Assembly (NCBI GenBank): GCA_030949995.1
Contig: JAUZRY010000027.1
Location: 1-64,000 of the forward strand
From: Ardenticatenia bacterium
Lineage (GTDB): Bacteria; Chloroflexota; Anaerolineae; Ardenticatenales; Ardenticatenaceae
Direction: 5' to 3'
Length of the DNA stretch: 64,000 nucleotides
The first letter of the stretch is position 1. Every line of letters begins with the position of its first letter. The notes beneath the pieces were generated by a model. It searched no databases. It saw nothing but the letters and a program-made list of their open reading frames with translations, and was not told the origin of the DNA. Shown here piece by piece: positions 49,656 through 61,225 of this stretch. Both the position numbers and the translations under genes were made by a program.

Positions 49656-52565
49656 ATGAGCCTTGGCTTCACTCACCCTGGCCTGCTCGGCCTGCTGGCA
49701 TTGCTGCCGCTCATGTGGTACGTAGCCCTTTCGGCCAGGCGCCGGGCAGCGCGCCAGCGCACGTGGGCCGCCCTGGCCGCGCGCACGTTGCTCTTCCTCG
49801 CGTTGGTCCTCGCGTTGGCCGGCATCCACCTTCGCCGTCCGGCCGATACCGTGGCTGTGGTCTTCCTCGTGGATGTCTCCGACAGCATTCCTCCCCGAGC
49901 GCGCGCCGAAGCCGTAAACTACATGCGCGCGGCCCTCGCCACCAAGCCGGCCGAAGGCCGTGCGGGCGTTGTGGTCTTTGGCCGAGATGCCCTGGTGGAG
50001 CGCACCGTGGGCGATCTCCGGGGCGTGGATGCCCTGGAGAGCACACCTGTGCGCACCCACACCGACATTGAGGAGGCCGTGCGGCTTGGGTTGGCCTTGC
50101 TCCCCGGCGACGCTCAGGGGCGCCTGGTGCTCCTGAGCGATGGCCAGGCCAATGAGGGGCGCGTCGAACGGGCCGTACAACTGGCCGCTGCACAGGGTAT
50201 CCCCGTGGACGTTGTGCCCCTGGAAGGCGGGATGACCGGACCTGAGGTGGTCTTGGCAGACCTGCGGGCTCCGCAGCGGGTGCGGGAGGGGCAGGCGCTC
50301 ACGTTGGAGGTGGAGGTGGAGGCCACGGTGAGCACGCAGGCGCGGCTGCGCGTGTGGGAAGCGGGCGGTGGGCGTCCGGTGGAGGAACGAATTATCGACA
50401 TCTCGCCGGGACACAGCCGAGTGGTGATTCCCCTCCAGGCATCGCGAAGTGGCGTGTTTCGTTACCGCGCCACCCTGGAGCCCGTGGAGGATACCCGCGC
50501 GGAGAACAACGTGGCCGAGACCGTGGTCTTCGTGGACGGCGCTCCACGGGTGCTCGTTGTCACCCTTGAGCCCCAGGAGGTGAGCCCGCTGGTTCGCGCC
50601 TTGAGCGATGCGGGCGTGGACGTGGAGATGATCAACCCGGCGGGCTTGCCCACTGACCCGACAACCTTGGCCGATTATGACACCGTTGTGTTGGCCAACG
50701 TGCCCGCTGCCGAGGTGACCCGGCCGGCTCAGGAAGCCCTGCGCGCTTTCGTGCGCGACATGGGACATGGGCTCATCATGGTGGGAGGCCCCCAAAGCTT
50801 TGGCGCCGGCCTCTGGCACCGCACGCCGGTGGAGGAAGCTCTGCCCGTTTCCATGGAGGTGCGCACCAAGGAGCGGGAGCCCAATGTGGCCTTGGTCATG
50901 GTGGTGGACAAGAGTGGTTCCATGGGCCAGTGCCACTGTGAGGACCCGAACGATCCCAACGCCACGGCCCAGCGCCTCCAGGCCGGACTGGCCAAGGTGG
51001 ACATTGCCAAGGAAGCCATTCTCCAGGCTGCCTTCGCATTGGGTGACATGGATGTGGTGGGGGTCGTGGCCTTTGACCAGGCCGCCCGTTGGGTCGTGGA
51101 TCCCCAACCTTTCGTCGGCCCCACGGCTTTGGAAGAGGCCATCGCCGGTCTAGAGGCCAACGGCCCTACCAACATTGTCGCCGGCCTCCGGGCGGCTGGT
51201 GACCGGCTGGCCGAGGTTCAAGCTCGCGTGCGCCACATCATCCTCGTCACCGATGGTTGGAGCCGGGCTGGCGATTACCAGCCTTTGGCCGAGCGCTTGC
51301 GCCAGGAAGGGATCACGTTGAGCGTGGTGGCCGCGGGCCGGGGCGCTGCCCTCGAGGACTTGGCCGGCATGGCCGCCGACGGCGGAGGGCGCTTCTACCC
51401 GGCCGACTCCCTGGATGACATTCCCCGCATCTTCCTCAAGGAGACCATTCGGGTGGCAGGGCGATACATTGTTGAGGAGCCCTTCCTGCCGGTGCCCGTG
51501 GCCGTGAGCCCGGTGGTGCGGGGAATCGATCCGGCGACTATGCCCCCTCTGCTCGGCTACAACGGTACGACGGCCAAGGGGGCGGCCACTGAAGTGCTCA
51601 CCACGCTCTGGGATGATCCGCTGCTGGCCCTCTGGCAGTATGGACTCGGCCGCAGCGTGGCGTGGACCAGCGACTTCTCTGGGCGGTGGGGGCGTGAGCT
51701 TGTGGCGTGGGAACGATTTGGCGACTTCGTGGCCCAGCTCGTGGCGTGGACGTATCCCTTGCGTGCCTCGGAGACGTTGGAGGTGACCAGCGAATGGGAG
51801 GGGAGCACAGTACGCCTCTATGCCACCTCGAAGGACGCCACAGGGAAGCCGCGCAACTTCCTGCGCACTGAAGCACGCATCCTTGCGCCGGACGGCCAGA
51901 CGGTCAACTTGGAGCTCTCCCAAGTCGGCCCTGGTGAATACGCTTCCACCTTTGTGCCCGACCAGGTGGGCGCCTACGTGATCACAGTGGTCCAACGGGA
52001 CGCCGAGGGCCTCCCCATTGACCGAGCTCAAGTGGGGCTCGTGGTGCCCTATTCGCCCGAGTACCGCCTCATCCAGGCCGACGGGACGCTGCTCCGAGAA
52101 GCCGCCCGCACCACGGGCGGGCGATTGGCCCCTCCACCGGACCACCTCTTCGCGCCCACCGGGGATCGCGTCTACCGTAGAACTCCCGTGTGGCCGTTGC
52201 TCCTCGTCCTGGCCGCTCTGCTCCTGCCGCTGGACGTGGCCCTGCGCCGCCTTGCCGTGGGCCGGCGTGAGCTCCGGCGCCTGTGGGAGCGAGTTCGTGC
52301 CCGCTGGCCCAGTGGTCCTGTTTCGGCCCGGGCCACGGTAGCGGGTCGGGCGCCTGAACGCCCCGAGCTCTTTGCGGCCAAAGCTCGTGCCCGCCGACGG
52401 CGGCGTGTGCAGGAGGCCGAGCCGGCAGCGGAGCTCTCCAACCAGGAGCCACCGTCGCCGGCCACACCGCCGCCTCCGCCGGCCCGGCCTGCTTCCGGGG
52501 CGGCGGAGGCCGAGGACACGCTGGCCCGCCTGCGGGCGGTCAAGCGCCGGCGGAGGCAGCGGTAG
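49656..52565 (+). CDS. Large membrane protein with two VWA domains and a GATase-like domain
   Basis: 969 residues. Two N-terminal membrane helices ([18 protein letters not shown] and [16 protein letters not shown]) precede a first VWA domain with MIDAS VDVSDS. An Ig-like part follows, then a glutamine-amidotransferase-like segment ([25 protein letters not shown]), a second VWA domain with VDKSGSMG and VTDG, a beta-rich part, a C-terminal membrane helix ([17 protein letters not shown]) and a basic tail. It resembles BatA-type proteins that often accompany MoxR ATPases; none is seen here. ATG 49656 has GGGAG nine nt upstream. Stops four nt from the convergent aceA. Confidence 0.8.
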   Translation: MSLGFTHPGLLGLLALLPLMWYVALSARRRAARQRTWAALAARTLLFLALVLALAGIHLRRPADTVAVVFLVDVSDSIPPRARAEAVNYMRAALATKPAEGRAGVVVFGRDALVERTVGDLRGVDALESTPVRTHTDIEEAVRLGLALLPGDAQGRLVLLSDGQANEGRVERAVQLAAAQGIPVDVVPLEGGMTGPEVVLADLRAPQRVREGQALTLEVEVEATVSTQARLRVWEAGGGRPVEERIIDISPGHSRVVIPLQASRSGVFRYRATLEPVEDTRAENNVAETVVFVDGAPRVLVVTLEPQEVSPLVRALSDAGVDVEMINPAGLPTDPTTLADYDTVVLANVPAAEVTRPAQEALRAFVRDMGHGLIMVGGPQSFGAGLWHRTPVEEALPVSMEVRTKEREPNVALVMVVDKSGSMGQCHCEDPNDPNATAQRLQAGLAKVDIAKEAILQAAFALGDMDVVGVVAFDQAARWVVDPQPFVGPTALEEAIAGLEANGPTNIVAGLRAAGDRLAEVQARVRHIILVTDGWSRAGDYQPLAERLRQEGITLSVVAAGRGAALEDLAGMAADGGGRFYPADSLDDIPRIFLKETIRVAGRYIVEEPFLPVPVAVSPVVRGIDPATMPPLLGYNGTTAKGAATEVLTTLWDDPLLALWQYGLGRSVAWTSDFSGRWGRELVAWERFGDFVAQLVAWTYPLRASETLEVTSEWEGSTVRLYATSKDATGKPRNFLRTEARILAPDGQTVNLELSQVGPGEYASTFVPDQVGAYVITVVQRDAEGLPIDRAQVGLVVPYSPEYRLIQADGTLLREAARTTGGRLAPPPDHLFAPTGDRVYRRTPVWPLLLVLAALLLPLDVALRRLAVGRRELRRLWERVRARWPSGPVSARATVAGRAPERPELFAAKARARRRRRVQEAEPAAELSNQEPPSPATPPPPPARPASGAAEAEDTLARLRAVKRRRRQR

Positions 52566-52569
52566 CCCC

Positions 52570-53859
<1,290 letters not shown>

Positions 53860-54068
53860 CACAGCATCCTCCTCACAACCCCTGGTGCGGTGGAGCCGTC
53901 TCCAGGGCGTTTTAGGTTGTTGCGGCGAGAGGGCTGTGTGCCCTCCCGGGATTACCATCAAGGAATACACTGCCGTGAGGTCACCCGGTGCTGAGGGGCG
54001 CAAGACCGGCCCGGCGTGTGATGCACACGTCGGGACTCTGCAACGGATGACGGCTGTTTTTGGCCGGG

Positions 54069-55640
54069 TTAGTCAATGTACTCGTAGGAGATGTAGGTCA
54101 AGAATTCGGTGAACTCCTCCTCGAGCACCAGTGTGTCCAAGATCTCCCTGGCTTCTCGGTACCGACCCACATCGAGGCCACCCAGCTTGGCCAGCTCCTC
54201 GTCCCGAAGTTGCCGGTAGAGGTCGGCGGTGATGGGCCGGCCGTCATCCATCTGGGCGTGATGATGGCGCCACTGCCAGAGTTGGGCGCGGGCGATTTCA
54301 GCCGTGGCCGTGTCCTCCATCAGGTTGAAGATGGCCGCGGCCCCGTTGCCCAGCAACCACGAGTTGAGATACTGCAGGGCTACGCTGATGTTGTTGCGCA
54401 GGCCGGCTTCGGTGATGGTCCCGCCGGGCACGCGGATGTCGAGTAAGTCGTCCGCGCCCACGTGAACATCGTCGCGCAGCCGGTCCTTCTGGTGGGGGCG
54501 GTCGCCCAGCACCTGCGCGAATACCTCTCTGGCCACGGGGACGAGGTCGGGGTGGGCCACCCACGTGCCGTCAAACCCGTCGCCCGACTCCCGCTCCTTG
54601 TCCTCGCGCACCTTGGCCAACGCGCGCTCGTTGACCTCAGGATCGCGTCGGCTGGGAATGAAGGCCGCCATGCCGCCGATAGCGTGCGCCCCGCGGCGGT
54701 GGCAGGTCTTGACCAGCAGCTCGGTGTAGGCGCGCATGAAGGGTACGGTCATGGTCACTTGGGCACGGTCGGGAAGCACGAGGTCGTGCCGCTTGCGGAA
54801 CTTCTTGATGACGCTGAAGATGTAATCCCACCGGCCAGCGTTGAGGCCGGCCGCGTGGTCCCGCAGTTCGTAGAGGATCTCGTCCATCTCGAAGGCCGCC
54901 AAAATGGTTTCGATGAGCACGGTGGCGCGAATGCTGCCCACCGGAATGTTGAGGGCCTCTTGGGCGAAGACGAAGACATCGTTCCAGAGCCGGGCTTCCA
55001 GGTGGCTCTCCAGCTTGGGCAGGTAGAAGTAGGGGCCTGTGCCCCGGTCCAACAGCTCGCGTGCATTGTGGAAGAAGTAGAGGCCGAAGTCAAAGAGGCT
55101 GGCCGAAATAGGCTGACCGTCCACCAGGACGTGTTTCTCGGTCAAGTGCCACCCGCGCGGGCGCACCAGCAGAGTGGCAATCTCGTCCTTCAGGCGGTAT
55201 TCCTTGCCGTCGGGGCTCATGAACTCGATCCGCCGGCGCACGGCGTCAATGAGGTTGATCTGACCTTGGACGACGTTGTCCCACGTGGGCGACAGGGCGT
55301 CCTCAAAGTCGGCCATGAAGACATTGGCTCCCGAGTTGAGGGCATTGATCATCATCTTGCGGTCCACGGGGCCGGTGATCTCCACCCAGCGGCGCTGAAG
55401 GTCGGGCGGCGTGGGGGCCACTTGCCATTCGCTCTCCCGGATGTGGGCGGTCTCCGGGAGGAAGTCGGGAAGGGTGCCGGCGTCGAACGCTGCCTGACGC
55501 TCCTCCCGCCGTCGGAGCAGCTCCTCGCGCCGGGGGTTGAACTCCCGGTGGAGTTGGGCCACAAAGGCCATCGCGTCCGATGTCAGTATCTGTTCGTAGT
55601 CGGGCGTCACTCTCCCCAGAATTTGAATATCAGCAGACAT
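54069..55640 (-). CDS. aceB: Malate synthase A
   Basis: 523 residues, the short form A. Condenses glyoxylate and acetyl-CoA. MFMADFEDA-like [32 protein letters not shown] with [11 protein letters not shown], and [13 protein letters not shown] are all present. ATG 55640 has AAGGAGG upstream. It precedes isocitrate lyase; a promoter is predicted at 55839-55868, giving a leader of about 190 nt. Confidence 0.97.
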   Translation of the reverse strand: MSADIQILGRVTPDYEQILTSDAMAFVAQLHREFNPRREELLRRREERQAAFDAGTLPDFLPETAHIRESEWQVAPTPPDLQRRWVEITGPVDRKMMINALNSGANVFMADFEDALSPTWDNVVQGQINLIDAVRRRIEFMSPDGKEYRLKDEIATLLVRPRGWHLTEKHVLVDGQPISASLFDFGLYFFHNARELLDRGTGPYFYLPKLESHLEARLWNDVFVFAQEALNIPVGSIRATVLIETILAAFEMDEILYELRDHAAGLNAGRWDYIFSVIKKFRKRHDLVLPDRAQVTMTVPFMRAYTELLVKTCHRRGAHAIGGMAAFIPSRRDPEVNERALAKVREDKERESGDGFDGTWVAHPDLVPVAREVFAQVLGDRPHQKDRLRDDVHVGADDLLDIRVPGGTITEAGLRNNISVALQYLNSWLLGNGAAAIFNLMEDTATAEIARAQLWQWRHHHAQMDDGRPITADLYRQLRDEELAKLGGLDVGRYREAREILDTLVLEEEFTEFLTYISYEYID

Positions 55641-55838
55641 GAATCCCTCCTTCCCATGCTCCCTGGCTTGATACTTTTCGCTTGGCCCCACGGTGTGGGA
55701 TTGGGCACGAGTGTCGGTCAACGTGAAAAACATGCGCGGGGCCCTACAAGCGCCCCGCGCACGTCTCTATGTAACGCCGCTGTTTCTGGGTGTATTTGGC
55801 CGTTGAGCTTGTCTCTCCTGGCACCTTGTTTGTGAAAA

Positions 55839-55868
55839 ATTATACAAATCCTCTTGGCTCACTGACAA
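55839..55868 (-). promoter_or_regulatory. Probable promoter of the aceB-aceA operon
   Basis: Minus strand TTGTCA (55868-55863), 18-nt spacer, TATAAT (55844-55839), in the 415-nt divergent gap 55641-56055. It faces away from the response-regulator promoter, about 80 nt distant. Confidence 0.55.
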
Positions 55869-55946
55869 TATCCGTTCTGGTGGGTTATCAGGGGTCCATT
55901 TAGGTAGTCCTGGCCCTACCCTGATGGATAGGCTGGTGGGACCTAA

Positions 55947-55975
55947 TTGACCACCCACGGAAAATGAAGTATGCT
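55947..55975 (+). promoter_or_regulatory. Probable promoter of the response-regulator gene
   Basis: TTGACC (55947-55952), 17-nt spacer, TATGCT (55970-55975), 80 nt before the regulator ATG at 56056. Confidence 0.4.
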
Positions 55976-56055
55976 TCTGTGATCGGAAGCAGACCACGGA
56001 GGCCCCTGCCGAAAGCGCACACGGGATCCCTTGAAGGTGCCGGGTAGAGTGTGTC

Positions 56056-56703
56056 ATGTCAGAGAAAATCCGCGTGCTCATTGTGGATGATCACCCTGTG
56101 GTGCTGGAGGGCCTGAAGGGCCTGTTCGAGCGCGAACCGGACATTGAGGTGGTGGCCACGGCACGAAGCGGGGATGAACTGCTCGACCTGCTCCGGCGCC
56201 ACCGGGTTGATGTGGTGGTGCTCGACTTGCAGATGCCTTACCACGGCCTGGTGGCCTTGGCCGAGATCCGCCGGCGTCGCCTTCCGGTGCGCGTGTTGGT
56301 GTTAACGGCCTTCGACGATGATGAGAATATCCGCGCGGCCCTCGAGTTGCAGGTAGAGGGGTTCGTCTCGAAGACGCAGTCTCCCCGGCATGCGATTGCG
56401 GCTATCCGCCAAATTGCCGGCGGTCACCTCGTGTACCCCCGCGCGGCACGGCGTTGGCTGGCCGTACGGGCGGGAACAGGCATCACCTCGGCGGCTCAGC
56501 GCCTCTCCCCCCGCGAGTGGGAGGTGCTCTCCTACGTGGCCCAAGGGCTAACCAACGCGGAGATCGCCGCGCAGCTCATGGTCAGCGAGAACACGGTGCG
56601 CTTTCACCTGAAGAACATTTACGAAAAGCTTCACGTGGCCAACCGCACGGAGGCGACGGCCTGGTACCTGCAACACCAGGCGCCGGGCGCCGAGTCCGCC
56701 TGA
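56056..56703 (+). CDS. NarL/FixJ-family response regulator
   Basis: 215 residues. The receiver domain has the acidic pair DD at 11-12, phosphoacceptor Asp57 in VVLDLQMP, the switch Thr in VLTAFDDDE and Lys in FVSK. The LuxR-type HTH LSPREWEVLSYVAQGLTNAEIA with VSENTVRFHLKNIYEKL follows. No histidine kinase gene lies nearby, so it is an orphan here. It is divergent from the glyoxylate operon, which makes that operon a possible target (inference). Confidence 0.92.
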   Translation: MSEKIRVLIVDDHPVVLEGLKGLFEREPDIEVVATARSGDELLDLLRRHRVDVVVLDLQMPYHGLVALAEIRRRRLPVRVLVLTAFDDDENIRAALELQVEGFVSKTQSPRHAIAAIRQIAGGHLVYPRAARRWLAVRAGTGITSAAQRLSPREWEVLSYVAQGLTNAEIAAQLMVSENTVRFHLKNIYEKLHVANRTEATAWYLQHQAPGAESA

Positions 56704-56723
56704 TGGCCACTTTGAAGCACTGC

Positions 56724-56909
56724 TCATGATGACTTCCGGCCCCGGATTGAAAGGCGCAGCGCAGGGCGCCGTTCCAGCCACTGGAGCAGGAAGCCGATCA
56801 GTAGCCCGGTGCCCAACAAGAAGGAGAGGAGCAGCGGACCAATATGCCGACATCCTTGCCACGGACGGCATCCTGCACGGGCCGAGAAGGGGTGCCAAGA
56901 TAAGCACAT
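56724..56909 (-). CDS. Possible small membrane protein or gene remnant
   Basis: An open frame of 61 residues with one convincing hydrophobic segment (IGPLLLSFLLGTGLLIGFLLQWL) followed by a basic tail (RRPALRLSIRGRKSS). There is no clear ribosome site at ATG 56909, and the frame continues upstream into the epimerase gene. It could be a real single-pass peptide, the 3' remnant of a larger membrane gene, or chance. Confidence 0.25.
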   Translation of the reverse strand: MCLSWHPFSARAGCRPWQGCRHIGPLLLSFLLGTGLLIGFLLQWLERRPALRLSIRGRKSS

Positions 56910-56920
56910 GTCGTTTTCCC

Positions 56921-57832
56921 CTATGTCAGCAGGTCTCGCAACGCGGCTTCCACCTGGGTGAACTCGAACGTGAAGCCTGCTTCCAACAGGCGCCGGGGTA
57001 CAGCTCGCTGTCCGCCCAAGAGGACGGTGGCCATCTCTCCGAAGAGCAGCCTGAGCCCTATGGCCGGCACGCGCATGAAGGTGGGGCGGCCGAGCACACG
57101 GCCCAAGGCCCGGGTGAATTCGACGTTGCGCACCGGCGTGGGCGCACTGAGGTTGTAGGGGCCGTGGCTCTCCTCGTGCTCGATGAGAAAGCGCACGGCT
57201 CGCACGTGATCGCGGATGTGAATCCAGGGCAACCACTGCTGACCGTTTCCCAAGGGGCCTCCAAGGCCGAGCTTGAAGGGTGGCATCATGCGGGGTAAGG
57301 CGCCTCCATCGGTGCTGAGCACGATGCCGGTACGCAGGATCACGCGCCGTACGCCCTCCTGCTCCACAGGAGCGGTGGAGGCTTCCCACGCCACGCACAC
57401 TTGGGCGAGGAAGTCGTGGCCCGGCGGCGCTTCCTCGGTCAGCTCCTCGTTGCCTGCCGGCCCGTAGAAGCCCACGGCCGATGCTTGGACCACTACCTTC
57501 GGTTTCTGTGTGGCCAAGGAGACAGCCTCGACCACGGCCCGGCCGGCGTTGAGACGGCTCTCGCGAATGCGCCGCTTGCGTTCAGGGGTCCACCGGCCGG
57601 CGGCAATGTTTTCGCCTGCCAGGTTGACGATGGCACCGGCGCCGTCGGCCACGTCTGTCCACCCCTTGGCGCTGTGCGCGTCCCACGCCCTCAGACGCAC
57701 TCCGCCGGGCATGCGGCCGGCGTGCTGTGCCGGCGAGCGGCTGAGCACGATCACCTCGTGGCCTTGAGCAGCCAGCGAAGCCGAAAGAGCCCGTCCGAGC
57801 AGCCCTGTTCCCCCGGTGATGAGTACCCGCAT
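56921..57832 (-). CDS. TIGR01777-family NAD(P)-dependent epimerase (YfcH-like)
   Basis: 303 residues, extended short-chain dehydrogenase fold. The nucleotide-binding motif [12 protein letters not shown] is at residue 4; [21 protein letters not shown] and SAVGFYG are the family signatures, and the C-terminal part [11 protein letters not shown] is typical. The function of this family is not established. Monocistronic, minus strand, with a gap of 270 nt to the next gene. Confidence 0.92.
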   Translation of the reverse strand: MRVLITGGTGLLGRALSASLAAQGHEVIVLSRSPAQHAGRMPGGVRLRAWDAHSAKGWTDVADGAGAIVNLAGENIAAGRWTPERKRRIRESRLNAGRAVVEAVSLATQKPKVVVQASAVGFYGPAGNEELTEEAPPGHDFLAQVCVAWEASTAPVEQEGVRRVILRTGIVLSTDGGALPRMMPPFKLGLGGPLGNGQQWLPWIHIRDHVRAVRFLIEHEESHGPYNLSAPTPVRNVEFTRALGRVLGRPTFMRVPAIGLRLLFGEMATVLLGGQRAVPRRLLEAGFTFEFTQVEAALRDLLT

Positions 57833-58003
57833 GGGCGTATCCTTCCTTCACCCTCAGCGCCGACGATGTCGACCCCGTGATCTTCCAGGCAGAGTGTGTT
57901 CTCAACATCTGTACACGATGCCCTATTATTATACTGGCATCACCTCCCTGTTGTCGAACGGCGAACAGGACGCCTAAGCTCCCCGTTGACACAAGGGTAG
58001 CGG

Positions 58004-58032
58004 TTGAGCCAACCGAAAAAATTTGCTATAAT
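58004..58032 (+). promoter_or_regulatory. Promoter of the cNMP-like/PH-domain gene
   Basis: TTGAGC (58004-58009), 17-nt spacer, TATAAT (58027-58032) with extended TGC. About 70 nt before ATG 58103. Confidence 0.65.
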
Positions 58033-58102
58033 TTCTGTGCAAACTTTTGCCCATTTTTTGGTACATGGCGTTGGTGTGGAACAAGGCGACGGGGGGAACG
58101 TC

Positions 58103-59814
58103 ATGGCAGACTTGTTTGACCTCCTGCGAGCTCAGCCACTCCTCGCGAAGCTGCCGGGCGCGGAAATCGAACACTTGGCGAACCAAGCCCTCCTGAAGCG
58201 CCTAAATGCCGGGGAGTACCTCTTCCGCGCCGGTGAGCCGGCCGAGATGGTCTACTTCATTGTGTCCGGGCACGTAGAAGTCCATGCCGGCGATGATGGC
58301 AAAGCAGGGGTGAAAGCAGCGGTCCGACTCGGCCCTGGGGATGTGATCGGCAGCGGCGCGGTGTTCTCCGAGAATGGCGTCTATGACTCGTCGGTCCGTG
58401 CTTTGGAGCCCACCGAACTGATTGGCATACCGGCCGAGCATTTCCGCGAGTTGGCCGAGGCGTATTCTGAGGTCAAGAAACAGGCCGAGTACGACGCGAC
58501 TGAACACTTGGAGTTAACCGCTGAGGTTGCCGACCAGGAGTTCTTGCCCGGGGAGATGCCCATCATCGTCACCCGCCCCCACTGGATCACGCTCGTCACC
58601 AATGTGGTCCGGCCAATAGGGCTCATGGGGGTGGTGACCGTGGTGGCAGCCGTGCTCCTCCTGGTTCTGGCGGACAGTGATTGGGCGCTCGTCGTGTGGG
58701 GAGGCTGGGCCATCGTGTTGGGCGGGCTTGCCTTGTGGCTGGTCTGGAATATCGTGGATTATGTGAATGACTTCTACATTGTAACCACTCACCGGGTGAT
58801 TCACATTAATAAAGTCGTGTTTTTGTTAGAGGAGAGGTACGAGGCTCCCATTGAAAAGGTTCAAGATGTTGAGGCCACAATTTCCAACCCTCTCCAGCGG
58901 CTCTTGCGCTACGGCGACTTGGTGATCAACACGGCGGCCCAGGATCAGATCACGTTCAATCATGTGCCCGACCCGGAGCGCGTGCAGTCGGTCATTCTGG
59001 CCCAAAAAGATCGGTTTGAGGCCCGCGTGTACGCGCTGGCCCAAGAGGAGAAGCGCCGCCGTATCCGTGAGGCCTTAGGATTGGAACCGCGTCCCGAACA
59101 GGAGGCCGCCGTGTTTGAGGAGGAGATCAGCTCGGCTCCTCCGCCCCCTCCACCGACGCCGAGGTTGTGGGAGCGAGTGAAACAGTACTGGAACCCGTTC
59201 AACCTCCGCGAGCACCGCCCAAACAACATCATCGTGTGGCGCAAGCATTGGATTCGGTTGGTCATTCGTATCCAGCCGGTGCTCTGGTTCATGCTCTTGA
59301 TCTTTGTCGGCGCTGTCTTGGCCATTTTCTACGTGGAGAGCACGTCTCAGCCCTCCGCCTTTACCTCGATCATCGTGGCGTTGTATGTGGTACTCTTCCT
59401 CATCGGGGGCCTGTGGTTCTGGTGGGAGTACGAAGATTGGCGCAATGACCTCTACATTTTGGAGAACGACAAGGTGATTGACGAGGAGAGACTCCCCTTG
59501 GACTTGCAATCCAACGTGCGCCAGGCGCCTCTCGATTCCATCCAGGATGTGAAGTACAGGATACCTGGCCCCCTGTATGCCTTTCTCAACGTGGGCAACG
59601 TGATTATTGAGACGGCCAGCACCGAAGGACGGTTCACTTTCAATTGGGTAAAAAATCCCAAGAGGTGGTCCAGGAAATCACCAGACGGCTTCAGGCCCTC
59701 GAAGAGAAGCGGATGGCCGAACGTCAGGCGCGCATTGATGAGTCCGTGTTGGAAATCCTGGCCATTTACCACCGCGAGTTCAACACGCAGCCGTTCCGAG
59801 AAGAGGCGTCCTGA
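58103..59814 (+). CDS. cNMP-binding-like domain fused to tandem membrane PH modules (one frame break)
   Basis: About 570 residues after correction. The N-terminal domain (roughly 10-125) has the CRP/CAP_ED fold pattern: LNAGEYLFRAGEPAEMVYFIVSG and LGPGDVIGSGAVF. The Glu and Arg of the usual phosphate-binding cassette are missing, so the ligand may not be a cyclic nucleotide. Two copies of a module follow: two membrane helices, then a bPH_2-like domain (YIVTTHRVIHINKV...EKVQDVEATISN...YGDLVI; second copy LYILENDKVIDEE...DSIQDVKYRI...VGNVII). The frame breaks near an A-run at 59650-59661; one added base gives a helical tail ending EEAS at 59814. Ligand and role unknown. Confidence 0.75.
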
Positions 59815-59890
59815 GGGGGGACGGCCCCGGCAGGTGGTACGTGCTCCTGGAACAGGCGCACGGAGCAAAATCACGGAGAGGAGTGGGAGA

Positions 59891-60142
59891 ATGGCGGTTG
59901 AAATTACCATTAACCGGGCGACGAAGACGATGGTCATCCCGGCCGGCGAGGCGGACCGTGTCAAGGAAATCGCCGGCGGACGCATCCGCAAAGTGGGGGC
60001 TCTTACCGGGGCCGGTGGGACCAACCGGTATGTGGCCGGCGGTGACCTGGAAGAGCTCGCCGAGCTGTTGCGCCAGGCCGGCTATGTGGTGCGGCTCGTG
60101 GGCCAACCCATTGAGAAGGAAGAGGACGAGGATTGGTTGTAG
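59891..60142 (+). CDS. Small conserved-looking protein downstream of the PH-domain gene
   Basis: 83 residues, soluble, mixed alpha/beta: VEITINRATKTMVIPAGE, then a Gly-rich turn (GALTGAGGTNRYVAGG), a helix (LEELAELLRQAGY), a strand (VVRLVG) and an acidic tail. No family recognised. ATG 59891 has a purine-rich GGAG site upstream. It lies 76 nt after the preceding gene in the same direction, so cotranscription is likely; a strong hairpin follows. Confidence 0.6.
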   Translation: MAVEITINRATKTMVIPAGEADRVKEIAGGRIRKVGALTGAGGTNRYVAGGDLEELAELLRQAGYVVRLVGQPIEKEEDEDWL

Positions 60143-60154
60143 ACCAACACCCCT

Positions 60155-60191
60155 GCTCTCTGTGCGCGACCTTCAGCCGCGCACAGAGAGC
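60155..60191. terminator. Bidirectional terminator hairpin
   Basis: A perfect 14-bp inverted repeat (GCTCTCTGTGCGCG 60155-60168 with CGCGCACAGAGAGC 60178-60191) with a 9-nt loop, placed between the convergent ends of the 83-residue gene and the IS630-like gene. Confidence 0.65.
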
Positions 60192-60196
60192 GTCCC

Positions 60197-60694
60197 CTAT
60201 TTCCGCTTCCTCCTGTTCCCCTTGGGCTTATCGGATCCACTGAAAGGGCCGGGCGGGAAACCGATAGTCCACCCCCGCCTTCCTGAGAATTTGGCGCCGT
60301 ATTCGTGGCTGATGGTCTTCACGATTCCCCGCCGCACGGCCTCTTCTGCGAGCTTGTGGAGGGTCCAGCGGTTGTAGGGCAGGCCGAGATCGCGCGGGTG
60401 CGTGCGCGCAAGTTCGATGATCTGGCGCCGCTGTTCCTCGGTGAAGCGCGGTGGTGCCCCCCCGGAGCGCGGGCTGATGAGCCCTTGAATGCCGTGTTTG
60501 TTGAACCGGTGAATCCACTTGCGCAGGTTTGTGGGATGCGCTTGCAGCAGGGCGGCGATCTCCGGCACACGGTACCCGGCGTGGGAGAGCAGGATGACCC
60601 TGGCCCGGTGGCGCAGCGCGCTGTCCTCGTGTTCCAGCCAGCTTCGAAGCACCTTTTCTTCCTGGGACGTGAGTTTGCGGACGTAGAGAGCCAT
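60197..60694 (-). CDS. Truncated IS630-family transposase-like HTH protein (probable frame break)
   Basis: 165 residues as read. It contains the N-terminal HTH region of IS630-type transposases: RHRARVILLSHAGYRVPEIAALL, then LRKWIHRFNKHGIQGL and RFTEEQRRQIIELA. The catalytic DDE domain is absent. Near 60300 one missing base would convert the end into YRRQILRKAGVDYRF and a stop at 60228, closer to the family. No flanking terminal inverted repeats were found, so it may be a remnant or a domesticated DNA-binding protein. Start ATG 60694 follows a perfect AAAGGAGGT. Confidence 0.6.
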   Translation of the reverse strand: MALYVRKLTSQEEKVLRSWLEHEDSALRHRARVILLSHAGYRVPEIAALLQAHPTNLRKWIHRFNKHGIQGLISPRSGGAPPRFTEEQRRQIIELARTHPRDLGLPYNRWTLHKLAEEAVRRGIVKTISHEYGAKFSGRRGWTIGFPPGPFSGSDKPKGNRRKRK

Positions 60695-60701
60695 GTGTGG
60701 T

Positions 60702-60710
60702 ACCTCCTTT
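60702..60710 (-). promoter_or_regulatory. Perfect ribosome-binding site
   Basis: AAAGGAGGT on the minus strand, seven nt before ATG 60694, the strongest ribosome site noted in the window. The upstream gap to 60993 contains no convincing gene; a weak TATAGT (60797-60792) lacks a good -35. Confidence 0.7.
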
Positions 60711-60993
60711 CGCGGTTTCCGGGTTGGCACCTGTCGGGGACTGGCCCGGACATTGTGACGCCCATTTGTCCGAGGAACGCCTTCTGAACACACTATAGTG
60801 GAAGCAAATGTACGCTTGATGAACACTTTCAACGGGATATATGACGCTTTTTTCAGTGTGTGGCTGCACAGTCGATGCAACGGGGCGTTGGCGTTGCCCA
60901 ATGGAGGAAGCTGGCGTAATATCTAGCACACCGGCGAGGCACTGGCCTCGACCGGGCGTTGGCGAAGAACACACCTGACAGGGAACACGCACC

Positions 60994-61206
60994 ATGAGAA
61001 GCCTGTGGTTCTGCGGCGCCGGCGTGGCCTTCGGCACAGGGCTGTGGCTCCTGTACCGGGGGCGGATCTACGTGGCCGCCTTCGCCGCGCGCCTGCGCCT
61101 TTCACCCTTGGCCGACCGGCTGCTCCGAGCAACCGTGGCTGGGCTCATTACCCTGTTGCTCGCGCTCGGCTGTCGGCTCGTGGTGCTCCTGTGGGGTGGA
61201 ACGTGA
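60994..61206 (+). CDS. Small membrane protein
   Basis: 70 residues with two hydrophobic segments (WFCGAGVAFGTGLWLLY and VAGLITLLLALGCRLVVLLW) joined by a basic loop (RGRIYVAAFAARLRLS). No family recognised. The ribosome site (AGGGAAC) is weak. It precedes the DUF1786 gene with 19 nt between, so the two may be coupled. Confidence 0.45.
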   Translation: MRSLWFCGAGVAFGTGLWLLYRGRIYVAAFAARLRLSPLADRLLRATVAGLITLLLALGCRLVVLLWGGT

Positions 61207-61225
61207 ACGAGGAGGGATGAGTCCC

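Noticed and set aside
57986-58032. TTGACA at 57986 as -35 for the TATAAT at 58027
   Set aside because: The distance is 35 nt; TTGAGC at 58004 gives the proper 17-nt spacer.
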